64,000 nt of DNA, from contig NZ_JAPRAQ010000029.1 in the NCBI RefSeq assembly GCF_029989365.1, forward strand, positions 1-64,000, in the 5' to 3' direction. A model generated the notes under the pieces. It ran no database searches and was not told the origin of the DNA. It was given only the letters and a program-made list of their open reading frames with translations. The stretch's first letter is position 1, and every line of letters begins with the position of its first letter. This document shows positions 16,885 to 26,446 of the stretch, piece by piece. A program made the translations under genes and the position numbers. The DNA comes from Bradyrhizobium sp. Arg816. Its GTDB lineage: Bacteria > Pseudomonadota > Alphaproteobacteria > Rhizobiales > Xanthobacteraceae.

Positions 16885-17271
16885 TTGTCAGTCCTCTCGG
16901 TCATTTCCATCATTGACGATGATCCATCAGTCCGCCTTGCGACGAACAATCTCCTGACGTCGCGGGGATACACCGTCTGCATCTTTGGCTCTGCCCTCGA
17001 ATTTCTCCAGTCGGCCGAACTGAAGACGACGTCCTGCGTGATCGCGGATGTGCAGATGTCGGTCATGGGCGGGGTTGATCTTTTGATGCATATGCGCGGC
17101 CTTGGTCACCGCACGCCGTTCATCTTCATGACCGCCTTTCCCGACGATGCCGTGCGCGACCGCGCGCTGAAAGCCGGCGCCATCTGCTTTCTCGCGAAGC
17201 CGTTTTCCACGCCGGCTCTGATCAATTGCCTGGAGCAGGCCCTGTCGAAGCACAGCGAAGCCAAGACGTAA
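16885..17271 (+). CDS. Single-domain response regulator
   Basis: 128 residues, receiver domain only, from a TTG with AGGAG nearby. It has IIDDDPS at the start, Asp55 in VIADVQMSVMGG and Lys105 in FLAKPF. No output domain, so it may act as a phosphate sink or shuttle, or compete with the FixJ-type regulator for the shared kinase. It lies 86 bases after the FixJ-type gene on the same strand and is probably in the same operon. Confidence 0.88.
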   Translation: MSVLSVISIIDDDPSVRLATNNLLTSRGYTVCIFGSALEFLQSAELKTTSCVIADVQMSVMGGVDLLMHMRGLGHRTPFIFMTAFPDDAVRDRALKAGAICFLAKPFSTPALINCLEQALSKHSEAKT

Positions 17272-17350
17272 CGCGGCGCCGCGTGAACCTGATTGCTCCA
17301 CAGGGTGCGGCGACTTGACGTTGTGGCCGCATCCGAAGAGGCAAGCCGCC

Positions 17351-18322
17351 TCAATCCACCTTGATGTCGGCAGCCTTGATAATCGGCCACCATTTTGCGA
17401 TCTCGGCCTTCTGGCGGGCGCCGAGCGCTTCGGGCGTGAGCTGATCCTTGGGCGTCATCTCGAGGCCCTGGCTTTCGAGCTGCTTCTTCACGGCGGGATC
17501 GTTCAGCGCTTCCACGGCGGCCGCATTGAGCCTGGTGACGATCTCCTTCGGCGTGCCCTTCGGCACCCACAGGCCCGACCACAAAGTCATGTTGAAGCCT
17601 TTCAGCCCCGCCTCGGCAGCCGTCGGAATGTCCGGTGCCGACGAGAGCCGCTTGTCGTCGGTGATTGCATAGGCGCGGATCGTGCCGGCGCGGACCTGGT
17701 TGATGGAGTTGGAGGTCTGATCGATGATGACGTCGATCTGGCCGGCGATGAGATCGTTCAGCGCGGGCGCCGTGCCGCGATAGGGCACGTATTGCAGCTT
17801 GATGCCGCTGACGCTCTCGAAATAGACACCGGCGATATGGCTGCCGGAGCCCGCGCCGGCGGTGCCGGCGGTGGGCGGCGACGGCCGCGACTTCAGCCAA
17901 TCGATGAGCTCCTTCAGCGAGGTCGCGGGCACCGCGTTCTTGCTCACCACGATCATCGGATTGCTCGGCAGCAGCACCACCGGCTCGAGATCGGCGACGA
18001 GGTCGTATTTGAGCTTGTAGACGGCGCCGTTGGCAACATGGGTGCCGAGATGCCCGAAGGAGATGGTGTAGCCGTCCGGCGCCGATTGCACGGCGCGCCC
18101 GACGCCGATCGAGCCGCCCGCGCCGGTGACGTTCTCGATCACCAGCGGCTGGCCGAGCGTCACCCGCATGCGCTCGGCGAGCACGCGCGCCATCGCGTCC
18201 GACGGGCCGCCGGCGGCGAAGGGAACGATGACGGTGATGGGATGCGAGGGATAGTCGTCGGCGCGGGCGACGCCGGTGAGAGCGAGGATACCGAGCAGCC
18301 CGGCCCAGATGGCCTTCTTCAT
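17351..18322 (-). CDS. Tripartite tricarboxylate transporter (Bug/TctC) substrate-binding protein
   Basis: A 323-residue periplasmic binding protein with a signal peptide (residues 1-21, cut near ARADD). Family marks include YPSHPITVIVPFAAGG at the mature N-terminus, GAGGSIG, and the lobe-2 segment LAKSK-like region followed by PYRGTAPALNDLIAGQIDV. The C-terminal WSGLWVPKGTP is also typical. Bug proteins bind carboxylates for TctAB-type carriers, but no tctA or tctB is nearby, so this is an orphan receptor, as is common in this lineage. Substrate unknown. Confidence 0.9.
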   Translation of the reverse strand: MKKAIWAGLLGILALTGVARADDYPSHPITVIVPFAAGGPSDAMARVLAERMRVTLGQPLVIENVTGAGGSIGVGRAVQSAPDGYTISFGHLGTHVANGAVYKLKYDLVADLEPVVLLPSNPMIVVSKNAVPATSLKELIDWLKSRPSPPTAGTAGAGSGSHIAGVYFESVSGIKLQYVPYRGTAPALNDLIAGQIDVIIDQTSNSINQVRAGTIRAYAITDDKRLSSAPDIPTAAEAGLKGFNMTLWSGLWVPKGTPKEIVTRLNAAAVEALNDPAVKKQLESQGLEMTPKDQLTPEALGARQKAEIAKWWPIIKAADIKVD

Positions 18323-18357
18323 TGTCTTCTCCCCAGCGATGTCTCTGTGTTTTTCTT

Positions 18358-18492
18358 CACCTCGCCCCGCTTGCGGGGAGAGGTCGAATTCGTGCGCAGC
18401 GCGAATTCGGGTGAGGGGATACAGGTCTCACGAATATTTCATTCGCGGAGAGAGGCCCCTCACCCACCTCTCCCGTAAGAACGGGGAGAGGG
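18358..18492. repeat. Intergenic repeat with nested inverted arms
   Basis: Nested inverted arms: GGGTGAGGGG against CCCCTCACCC, CCTCTCCC against GGGGAGAGG, plus GAATTC direct copies around a GC-rich core. This composition recurs between genes in Bradyrhizobium genomes. It lies between thrC and the Bug receptor gene and may attenuate or stabilise the transcript. Confidence 0.65.
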
Positions 18493-18500
18493 AGAGATTT

Positions 18501-19742
18501 CTAGAACTGCGTGTAGTCGATCGGCTTGTGGCGATCGAGCGTGCGGGTCACCGGCGGCAGCGGGTATTTCAGGCCGGTCGCGCAGTTGAACAGCATCACG
18601 CGGTCGGTCTTGCTGACGCGGCCGTCGGCGAGGCTGTCCTTGTAGGCGGCGTAGGTGGCGGCGCCCTCGGGACATAGCAGCAGCCCCTCCTCGCGCGCGA
18701 CCTCGTTCAGCGCCGACGAGATCTTGTCGTCGTCGACCGCGATGGCAAAACCCTTGCTCTGACGCACCGCGCGCAGGATCAGGAAGTCGCCGATCGCCTG
18801 CGGCACGCGGATGCCGGACGCGATCGTGTGGGCGTCTTCCCAGCGCGTCGCATGCTCGGTGCCGGCATCATAGGCCCGCACCATCGGCGCGCAGCCCGAC
18901 GCCTGCACCGCGACCATGCGCGGGCGCTTGGAGCCGATGAACCCGATCTTCTCCAGCTCGTCGAAAGCCTTCCACATGCCGATCAGGCCAGTGCCGCCGC
19001 CGGTCGGATAGAAGATCACGTCGGGCACGTCCCAGCCGAGTTGCTCGGCGAGCTCCAGGCCCATCGTCTTCTTGCCTTCGATACGGTACGGCTCCTTGAG
19101 CGTAGACGTGTCGAACCAGCCGACTTTTGCCTTGCCCTCGCCGACGATCTTGCCGCAATCGTCGATATAGCCGTTGACGCGATAGACGGTCGCGCCCTGA
19201 AGCTCGATCTCGCTGACGTTCACTTCCGGCGTGTCGGCCGGGCAGAAGATCGTGGTCTTGATGCCGCACGACGTGGCGTAAGCTGCGAGCGCCGCGCCGG
19301 CATTGCCGTTGGTCGGCATCGCCATGTGCTTGATGCCGAGCGCCTTGCCCATCGACACCGCCATCACGAGGCCCCGCGCCTTGAACGAGCCGGTCGGCAG
19401 GCGTCCCTCGTCCTTGACGATGATCTCGCCGCCGCCAAGCTTGGCGCCGAGCTTCGGCAGCCGGATCAGCGGCGTCGTGACCTCGCCGAGCGAGACGATG
19501 TCCTTGCATTTGCGCACGGGCAAGAGCTCGCGGTAACGCCACATGTCGCCGGGACGCTGGGCAAGCGCATCCTTGGTCAGCGCCTTCTTCACGCCCGCGA
19601 GATCGTAGCGCACCAAGAGCGGCTTGCCGGCCTTGGAGAGATTGTGGACCTGGTCGGCGGCGTAATGATCGCCCTCCATCGCGCATTCGAGATGGGTGAC
19701 GAAGGTCGGGCGTTCGATGGTCAGGTTGTCGTTGTCGTGCAT
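18501..19742 (-). CDS. thrC: Threonine synthase
   Basis: A 413-residue PLP enzyme converting O-phospho-L-homoserine to L-threonine in the cytoplasm. The PLP lysine is in LPTGSFKARG (about residue 123). NGNAGAALAAYA is the phosphate/PLP-binding loop and FYPTGGGTGLIGMWKA the PLP-phosphate Gly-rich loop. The N-terminus has an ordered start like the longer plant/archaeal-type enzymes but without a SAM-regulation extension. Function as a threonine synthase rather than another fold-type II lyase is likely from overall length and motifs. Single gene between two repeats. Confidence 0.82.
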   Translation of the reverse strand: MHDNDNLTIERPTFVTHLECAMEGDHYAADQVHNLSKAGKPLLVRYDLAGVKKALTKDALAQRPGDMWRYRELLPVRKCKDIVSLGEVTTPLIRLPKLGAKLGGGEIIVKDEGRLPTGSFKARGLVMAVSMGKALGIKHMAMPTNGNAGAALAAYATSCGIKTTIFCPADTPEVNVSEIELQGATVYRVNGYIDDCGKIVGEGKAKVGWFDTSTLKEPYRIEGKKTMGLELAEQLGWDVPDVIFYPTGGGTGLIGMWKAFDELEKIGFIGSKRPRMVAVQASGCAPMVRAYDAGTEHATRWEDAHTIASGIRVPQAIGDFLILRAVRQSKGFAIAVDDDKISSALNEVAREEGLLLCPEGAATYAAYKDSLADGRVSKTDRVMLFNCATGLKYPLPPVTRTLDRHKPIDYTQF

Positions 19743-19782
19743 GGGTTGGTTTCCTTCTTATTTTGCAAACGGCTCTCTGCTC

Positions 19783-19860
19783 GTCATTGCGAGCGCAGCG
19801 AAGCAATCCAGAATCTTTCCGCAGAAGCCGTCTGGATTGCTTCGCTTCGCTCGCAATGAC
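19783..19860. repeat. Palindromic repeat, 'GTCATTGCGAGC' family, copy 1
   Basis: Near-perfect inverted repeat: the left arm begins GTCATTGCGAGCGCAGCGAA and the right arm ends TTCGCTCGCAATGAC, with about 28-bp arms around a short centre. A related copy is at 29706-29782. This family is common between genes in Bradyrhizobium and relatives. Here it lies between thrC and lpdA and could form a strong RNA hairpin. Confidence 0.85.
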
Positions 19861-19884
19861 GACGGCGGGCGGCGATGGCGCCCA

Positions 19885-21306
19885 TCAAATATTCAAAACC
19901 CTTCCATATGCATCGAGCACGGCTTCCTTCATCATCTCCGACAGGGTCGGATGCGGGAACACCGTATGCATCAGCTCTTCCTCGGTCGTCTCCAGGTTCA
20001 TGGCGACGACGTAGCCCTGGATCAGCTCGGTGACTTCCGCGCCGACCATGTGGGCGCCGAGGAGCTGACCTGTCTTCTTGTCGAAGATCACCTTGACCAG
20101 GCCCTGGTCCTCGCCCAGCGCAATCGCCTTGCCGTTGCCGACGAACGGGAAACGCCCGACGCGGATCTCTCGGCCGCTTTCCTTCGCTCTGGCTTCGGTG
20201 AGGCCGACGGAGGCGACCTGCGGCTGGCAATAGGTGCAGCCCGGGATCAGGTCCTTGTCCATGGGATGCGGATGCAGGCCCTTGATGGCCTCGACGCAGA
20301 TCACACCCTCATGCTCGGCCTTGTGCGCCAGCATCGGGGGACCGGCGACGTCGCCGATGGCGTAGATGCCGGGGACGTTGGTCTTGCCGTAGCCGTCGAT
20401 GACGATACAGCCGCGATCCGTTTTGACGCCGAGCTTTTCGAGACCGAGATTCTCGATATTGCCGACCACGCCGACCGCCGAGATCACGCGCTCGAACTCG
20501 GTGGTGACGGGCTTGCCCTTGCCATCGTCGATGGTGGCGACGACGCTGTCGGCCTTCTTCTCCAGCTTCGTGACCTTGGTCGAGGACATGATCTTGATGC
20601 CCTGCTTCTCGAGGCGCTTGCGGGCCAGGCCGGCGATCTCGGCGTCCTCGACGGGCAGGATCTGCGGCAGCACCTCGACCACGGTGACCTCGGAGCCCAT
20701 GGTGTGGAAGAACGAGGCGAACTCGATGCCGATCGCGCCGGAGCCGACGACCAGCAGCGACTTCGGCATCTTCTCCGGGACCATCGCTTCGAAATAGGTC
20801 CAGATCAGCTTCTTGTCGGGCTCGAGCCCGGGCAGCACGCGCGGCCGCGCGCCGGTTGCAATAATGATGTGCTTGGCCTGGTAAGCCCCCTCGCCCAGCG
20901 CACCCTTCGGGCCCTCGACGTCGGACTTCTTCACGGTGACCTTGCCGGGCGCGTCGATCGAGGCCGCGCCCCAGATCACGCTGACCTTGTTCTTCTTCAT
21001 CAGGAAGCCGACGCCGTCATTCAGCCGCTTCGAGACGCCGCGCGAACGCTGCACCACCGCCTTCGGGTCGAACGAGACCTTCTCCGCCGACAGACCGTAA
21101 TCCTTGGCGTGCTGCATGTAGTGGTAGATCTCGGCGGAGCGTAAGAGCGCCTTGGTCGGGATGCAGCCCCAGTTCAGGCAGATGCCGCCGAGATAGGACT
21201 TCTCGACGATGGCGACCTTGAAGCCGAGCTGGGCGGCGCGGATCGCGGTGACATAGCCGCCAGGGCCGGAGCCGATGATGATGACGTCGAAGGATGTATC
21301 GGCCAT
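19885..21306 (-). CDS. lpdA: Dihydrolipoamide dehydrogenase (E3)
   Basis: A 473-residue FAD/NAD disulfide oxidoreductase that reoxidises the lipoyl groups of the pyruvate dehydrogenase complex. It has an FAD-binding GSGPGGYVTAIRAAQLG near the N-terminus and the redox disulfide in GGICLNWGCIPTKALL. An NAD-binding GSGAIGIEFASFF, an AIGDVAGPPMLAHKAEHEG segment and the C-terminal HPHPTLSEMMKE with its catalytic His-Glu pair are also present. Last gene of the pdhA-pdhB-pdhC-lpdA series, separated from pdhC only by a small membrane protein gene. Confidence 0.96.
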   Translation of the reverse strand: MADTSFDVIIIGSGPGGYVTAIRAAQLGFKVAIVEKSYLGGICLNWGCIPTKALLRSAEIYHYMQHAKDYGLSAEKVSFDPKAVVQRSRGVSKRLNDGVGFLMKKNKVSVIWGAASIDAPGKVTVKKSDVEGPKGALGEGAYQAKHIIIATGARPRVLPGLEPDKKLIWTYFEAMVPEKMPKSLLVVGSGAIGIEFASFFHTMGSEVTVVEVLPQILPVEDAEIAGLARKRLEKQGIKIMSSTKVTKLEKKADSVVATIDDGKGKPVTTEFERVISAVGVVGNIENLGLEKLGVKTDRGCIVIDGYGKTNVPGIYAIGDVAGPPMLAHKAEHEGVICVEAIKGLHPHPMDKDLIPGCTYCQPQVASVGLTEARAKESGREIRVGRFPFVGNGKAIALGEDQGLVKVIFDKKTGQLLGAHMVGAEVTELIQGYVVAMNLETTEEELMHTVFPHPTLSEMMKEAVLDAYGRVLNI

Positions 21307-21323
21307 GGCGGCTCCCGTTCAAC

Positions 21324-21557
21324 TCAAGCGGTCGTTGCGCCGCGGGCGCGGCGATTGCGGATGTAGGTTCTGATCAGCCATTCCGAGAGAATGGCGGCCG
21401 CCATGACGGCGAAGATGGTGAGCGCGATCGGCGCCCAAATGTTGCGCGACAGCGCCTCGCCGGCGAAGAAGGCGGAGTCAACGATGTCGCGGCCGAGCGG
21501 GCTGAGCGTGAGGATCAGCGAGACCAGCATCGAGATCCAGGGCCAGCGCGTCGTCAT
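21324..21557 (-). CDS. Small membrane protein within pdh operon
   Basis: 77 residues with two hydrophobic helices (about 6-22 and 40-60) and an Arg-rich C-terminus (YIRNRRARGA), predicted Nin/Cin or a short two-pass topology. It starts 8 bases after the pdhC stop and ends 17 bases before lpdA, so it is surely co-transcribed. Function unknown. Confidence 0.62.
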   Translation of the reverse strand: MTTRWPWISMLVSLILTLSPLGRDIVDSAFFAGEALSRNIWAPIALTIFAVMAAAILSEWLIRTYIRNRRARGATTA

Positions 21558-21565
21558 GCGCCATC

Positions 21566-22921
21566 TCAGACCATCATCATGACGGGATTTTCGATCAGCT
21601 GCTTGAACGCGCCGATCAGCTCGGCGCCAAGCGCGCCGTCGATGGCGCGGTGATCGCAGGACAAGGTCACGCTCATCATATGCGCGATCTCGATCTTGCC
21701 GCCACGGACGACCGGCCGCTCCTCGCTGGTGCCGACCGCCAGAATGGTTGCATGCGGCGGGTTGATCACGGCGGTGAAGTGGCTGATGCCGAACATGCCG
21801 AGGTTGGAAACGGCCGTGGTGCCGCCCTGGTACTCTTCCGGCTTCAGCTTGCGCGAGCGGGCGCGCGCAGCAAAATCCTTCATCTCGTTCGAGATGGTGG
21901 AGAGCGTCTTGGTCTCTGCCTTGCGGATGATCGGCGTGATCAGGCCACCGGGCATCGCCACGGCGACACCGACGTCGGAATGGTGGTGCTTGACCATGCC
22001 GCTTTCGGTCCAGCTGACGTTGCAGTTCGGGATTCTCTGGAGCGCAACGGCCATCGCCTTGATGACGAAGTCGTTGACCGAGATCTTGTAGAGCGGCTTC
22101 TTCTCCTTGTCCTTGGGAGCAGCCGCGTTGATCTCCTCGCGCGCGGCGAGCAGCTTGCCGATGTCACAGTCGATGGTGAGGTAGAAGTGCGGGACGTTCT
22201 GGATCGACGCAGTCAGGCGCTGCGCGATCGTGCGGCGCATGCCGTCATGCGGGACGATCTCGTAGGAGCCGGGCTCGAACAGCGACAGGATCTGCTTGTC
22301 CGACATGGTCGGCGCGATCGAGGGCGCGCCGGACGGCGCAGCGGCAGGCGCCTTCAGGCCCTTGCCGGACTTGGCCTGCTCGACGTCCCGCGCGACCACG
22401 CGGCCGTGCGGGCCGGTGCCTGTGACCATCGACACGTCGATGCCGGCATCCTTGGCGAGACGGCGTGCGAGCGGTGATGAGAACACGCGGCCGCCATGGC
22501 CGTTGCTCTGCGCGGCTGGAACTGCGGCTTGCGGCGCCGGTGCGGCGGCAGGCGGCGGCGCAGCCTTGGGCGCGGCAGGCGCAGCTGCGGGAGCCGGCGC
22601 GGCGGCGGGCGCTTCAGCGGCTTTCGGAGGTGCGGCCGAAGCGCTGGGCTTGGCGGCACCAGCCGCCTTCACGTCCTCGCCTTCGCCGGCGAGCACGGCG
22701 ATCACGTCGTTGACCGGGACGTCCTGCGTGCCCTCGGGCACGAGGATCTTGGCGATCGTGCCTTCGTCGATCGCCTCGACCTCCATGGTCGCCTTGTCGG
22801 TCTCGATCTCGGCGATGACGTCGCCGGATTTGACCTTGTCGCCTTCCTTCTTCAGCCACTTGGCGAGGTTGCCCTTCTCCATTGTCGGCGAGAGAGCGGG
22901 CATCAGGATGTTGATGGGCAT
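21566..22921 (-). CDS. pdhC: Pyruvate dehydrogenase complex dihydrolipoamide acetyltransferase (E2)
   Basis: 451 residues. An N-terminal lipoyl domain (1-75) carries the lipoyl lysine in ETDKATMEVEA. A long Ala/Pro linker (85-135), a peripheral subunit-binding domain (about 140-180, SSPLARRLAKDAGID) and the acyltransferase core follow. The active-site motif DHRAIDG is near residue 425. It transfers the acetyl group from lipoamide to CoA. The single lipoyl domain and order pdhA-pdhB-pdhC-lpdA are typical of rhizobia. Confidence 0.96.
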   Translation of the reverse strand: MPINILMPALSPTMEKGNLAKWLKKEGDKVKSGDVIAEIETDKATMEVEAIDEGTIAKILVPEGTQDVPVNDVIAVLAGEGEDVKAAGAAKPSASAAPPKAAEAPAAAPAPAAAPAAPKAAPPPAAAPAPQAAVPAAQSNGHGGRVFSSPLARRLAKDAGIDVSMVTGTGPHGRVVARDVEQAKSGKGLKAPAAAPSGAPSIAPTMSDKQILSLFEPGSYEIVPHDGMRRTIAQRLTASIQNVPHFYLTIDCDIGKLLAAREEINAAAPKDKEKKPLYKISVNDFVIKAMAVALQRIPNCNVSWTESGMVKHHHSDVGVAVAMPGGLITPIIRKAETKTLSTISNEMKDFAARARSRKLKPEEYQGGTTAVSNLGMFGISHFTAVINPPHATILAVGTSEERPVVRGGKIEIAHMMSVTLSCDHRAIDGALGAELIGAFKQLIENPVMMMV

Positions 22922-22978
22922 GCTGACCTCAAGAAGAACTTTTCAATACGTCGTCTCCGACAGCGAAGACGACCAGGT

Positions 22979-23431
22979 TTAGTTGCCGATGTCGCCCTGC
23001 CACAGGCGCTCGTTGGCAGGGATGGAACGCCAATTCTTCATCATGGTGATGGAGCGGTCGTCGGCAAGGTCGATCCAGGGGATGTCGAACTTGTCGAGGA
23101 TGTCCTTGGAGCCCGGGAAGGTGACGGATTCCCCGATCACCACCAGCTTCACCTTGAACAGAGCGAGTGCGCCAGCACACATCGAGCATGGCGACAGCGT
23201 GGTGTACATGACGGTGTCGTGGAACGAGATCACGCCGGCTTCGCGCAGGCAGCTCATCTCGCCGTGGAGAATGACGTTCTTTTCCTGCACGCGGTTGTTG
23301 TGGCCGCGGGCAATGATCTCGTTGCCGCGCGTCAGCACGGCGCCGATCGGCAGGCCGCCCTGCGCGATCGAGGCCTCCGCCTCGCGGATCGCCTCCAGCA
23401 TGAAATCGAAATGATGGGCTTCGATCGCCAC
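22979..23431 (-). CDS. Yeast-type cytosine deaminase / nucleoside deaminase
   Basis: A 150-residue zinc deaminase of the cytidine deaminase-like fold. Zinc and proton-shuttle residues are visible as His56-x-Glu58 in LHGEMS and Cys82/Cys85 in SPCSMC. The resemblance is strongest to the fungal cytosine deaminase Fcy1, as judged from remembered sequence: IPGG-like GGLPIG, RGHNNR, YTTLSPCxMCxGA, VIGESVTF and a C-terminal W-x2-DIG. Deamination of cytosine or a related base or nucleotide is therefore likely; the common bacterial CodA is an unrelated amidohydrolase. It sits between pdhB and pdhC, two bases after the DUF5076-like gene. Confidence 0.8.
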   Translation of the reverse strand: MAIEAHHFDFMLEAIREAEASIAQGGLPIGAVLTRGNEIIARGHNNRVQEKNVILHGEMSCLREAGVISFHDTVMYTTLSPCSMCAGALALFKVKLVVIGESVTFPGSKDILDKFDIPWIDLADDRSITMMKNWRSIPANERLWQGDIGN

Positions 23432-23433
23432 GA

Positions 23434-23736
23434 TCAGTGCCCCTTCCCGCGCGGTGTCGTCGTGCCCGTATCGGTTGGCCGTTCAATCTCCGCCTGGAAC
23501 ATCTCGAGGATCCGGCTCAGCGCGTCCTCCTCGGTGTATTCGCTCTCGCGCGCATAGGCGCGCGCCGCGTGGCGGGCGAGATCGACGAGCAGGAGGCCCC
23601 ACATGTCGGGCTCCTCGAAGGCGCGCTGGAACGCCATCGACAGCCCGCCGTCCAGCACGAATACGCGCAGGATCTCGACCGCATCGTCGCGGGCGAGGAC
23701 GTCGGGTGGCAATGGCTGCTCCTTCGGGCCCGCCAT
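23434..23736 (-). CDS. DUF5076-like small protein
   Basis: A 100-residue acidic, helical protein without membrane segments. The sequence (LARDDAVEILRVFVLDGGLSMAFQRAFEEPDMWG) matches what I know as DUF5076 proteins encoded between pdhB and pdhC in Bradyrhizobium and relatives. It starts three bases after the pdhB stop and ends two bases before the deaminase start. Function unknown; the constant position suggests a link to the pyruvate dehydrogenase operon. Confidence 0.72.
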   Translation of the reverse strand: MAGPKEQPLPPDVLARDDAVEILRVFVLDGGLSMAFQRAFEEPDMWGLLLVDLARHAARAYARESEYTEEDALSRILEMFQAEIERPTDTGTTTPRGKGH

Positions 23737-23739
23737 GGT

Positions 23740-25140
<1,401 letters not shown>

Positions 25141-25169
25141 ATCGACTCCAAAAGAAAGCTTGCGCGCGT

Positions 25170-26192
25170 TCAGCGATAAATGTCGGTCCAGAGCTCGGCG
25201 GCATCCGGCTCGGGATCATGCTGGGCGAAGTCGGCGGACGCATTGACGATGTCGCGGACCTCGGCGTCGATCGCCTTGAGATCGGCCTCGGTCACCTTGG
25301 CCGCGAGCAGTCGGTTGCGCACCTGCTCGATCGGGTCCTGGTCGTGGCGGACTTTTTCGACCTCTTCGCGCGTTCTGTACTTGGCCGGGTCGGACATCGA
25401 ATGGCCGCGATAGCGGTAGGTCTGCATCTCCAGGATGAAGGGGCCCTTGCCGGCGCGGCACCAGGTCGCCGCCTCCTCGCCCGCGGCCTTCACGGCGCGG
25501 ACGTCCATGCCGTCGACCTGCATCCCGGGAATGTTGAAGGACGCACCGCGCTTGGAGAAATCCTGTTGCGCCGAAGCGCGCGACACCGAGGTGCCCATGG
25601 CGTAGCGGTTGTTCTCGATGACGTAGATCACCGGCAGCTTCCAGAGCTCCGCCATGTTGAAGCTCTCGTAGACCTGGCCCTGGTTGGCCGCGCCGTCGCC
25701 GAAATAGGTGACGCTGACATTGTCGTTACCACGATAGTGGTTGGCGAAGGCCAGACCCGTGCCGAGCGAGACCTGGGCGCCGACGATGCCGTGGCCGCCG
25801 TAGAAGTGCTTCTCCTTGCTGAACATGTGCATGGAGCCGCCCTTGCCCTTGGAATAGCCGCCGCGCCGGCCGGTGAGCTCGGCCATGACGCCGTTGGCCT
25901 CCATGCCGGTGGCAAGCATATGACCGTGATCGCGATAGCCGGTGATGACCTGATCGCCCTGCTTCAGGGCCATCTGCATGCCGACCACCACGGCCTCCTG
26001 GCCGATATAGAGGTGGCAGAAGCCGCCGATCGCGCCCATGCCGTAGAGCTGGCCGGCCTTTTCCTCGAACCGCCGGATCAGGAGCATGTCGCGGAGCGCC
26101 TTGAGCTCCTGCTCTCTGGTGAATTCCGGGGGCGAACCGCCGTCGGTCTTGTCCTGTGGAGTGCTTGCGGCGGCTTTCTTGGGTGCGGCCAT
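25170..26192 (-). CDS. pdhA: Pyruvate dehydrogenase E1 component subunit alpha
   Basis: 340 residues with an Ala/Lys-rich N-terminal tail. The ThDP-binding GDGAANQGQVYESFNMAELWKLPVIYVIENN lies near the middle, and YRYRGHSMSDPAKYR is the conserved phosphorylation-loop region of E1 alpha subunits. It is first in the operon, 29 bases before pdhB. The 254 bases upstream of it hold only its promoter; no regulator site was recognised. Confidence 0.96.
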   Translation of the reverse strand: MAAPKKAAASTPQDKTDGGSPPEFTREQELKALRDMLLIRRFEEKAGQLYGMGAIGGFCHLYIGQEAVVVGMQMALKQGDQVITGYRDHGHMLATGMEANGVMAELTGRRGGYSKGKGGSMHMFSKEKHFYGGHGIVGAQVSLGTGLAFANHYRGNDNVSVTYFGDGAANQGQVYESFNMAELWKLPVIYVIENNRYAMGTSVSRASAQQDFSKRGASFNIPGMQVDGMDVRAVKAAGEEAATWCRAGKGPFILEMQTYRYRGHSMSDPAKYRTREEVEKVRHDQDPIEQVRNRLLAAKVTEADLKAIDAEVRDIVNASADFAQHDPEPDAAELWTDIYR

Positions 26193-26446
26193 GGGAATTC
26201 CGGGTCAGAGAAAACTTCAGCCCTCTCTAACCCAAGTCAAACGCCCTTGGAAAGGACCGCGGCGGCATGGCGCGACTTTCATTATGCCGCACTGCAACGT
26301 GACCGAAACTTTGCAAAACCTTTGGCGCCGATCGGGCAACTTTAGCTCACCGGTCAGCAAAGGGAACGTGAGCAGGCAACGCAGAGAAATCGGACGCGGT
26401 GTTTTGTATCCGAAATCCCACGCGCGTCCGATTCGCCGTGCCGGCC

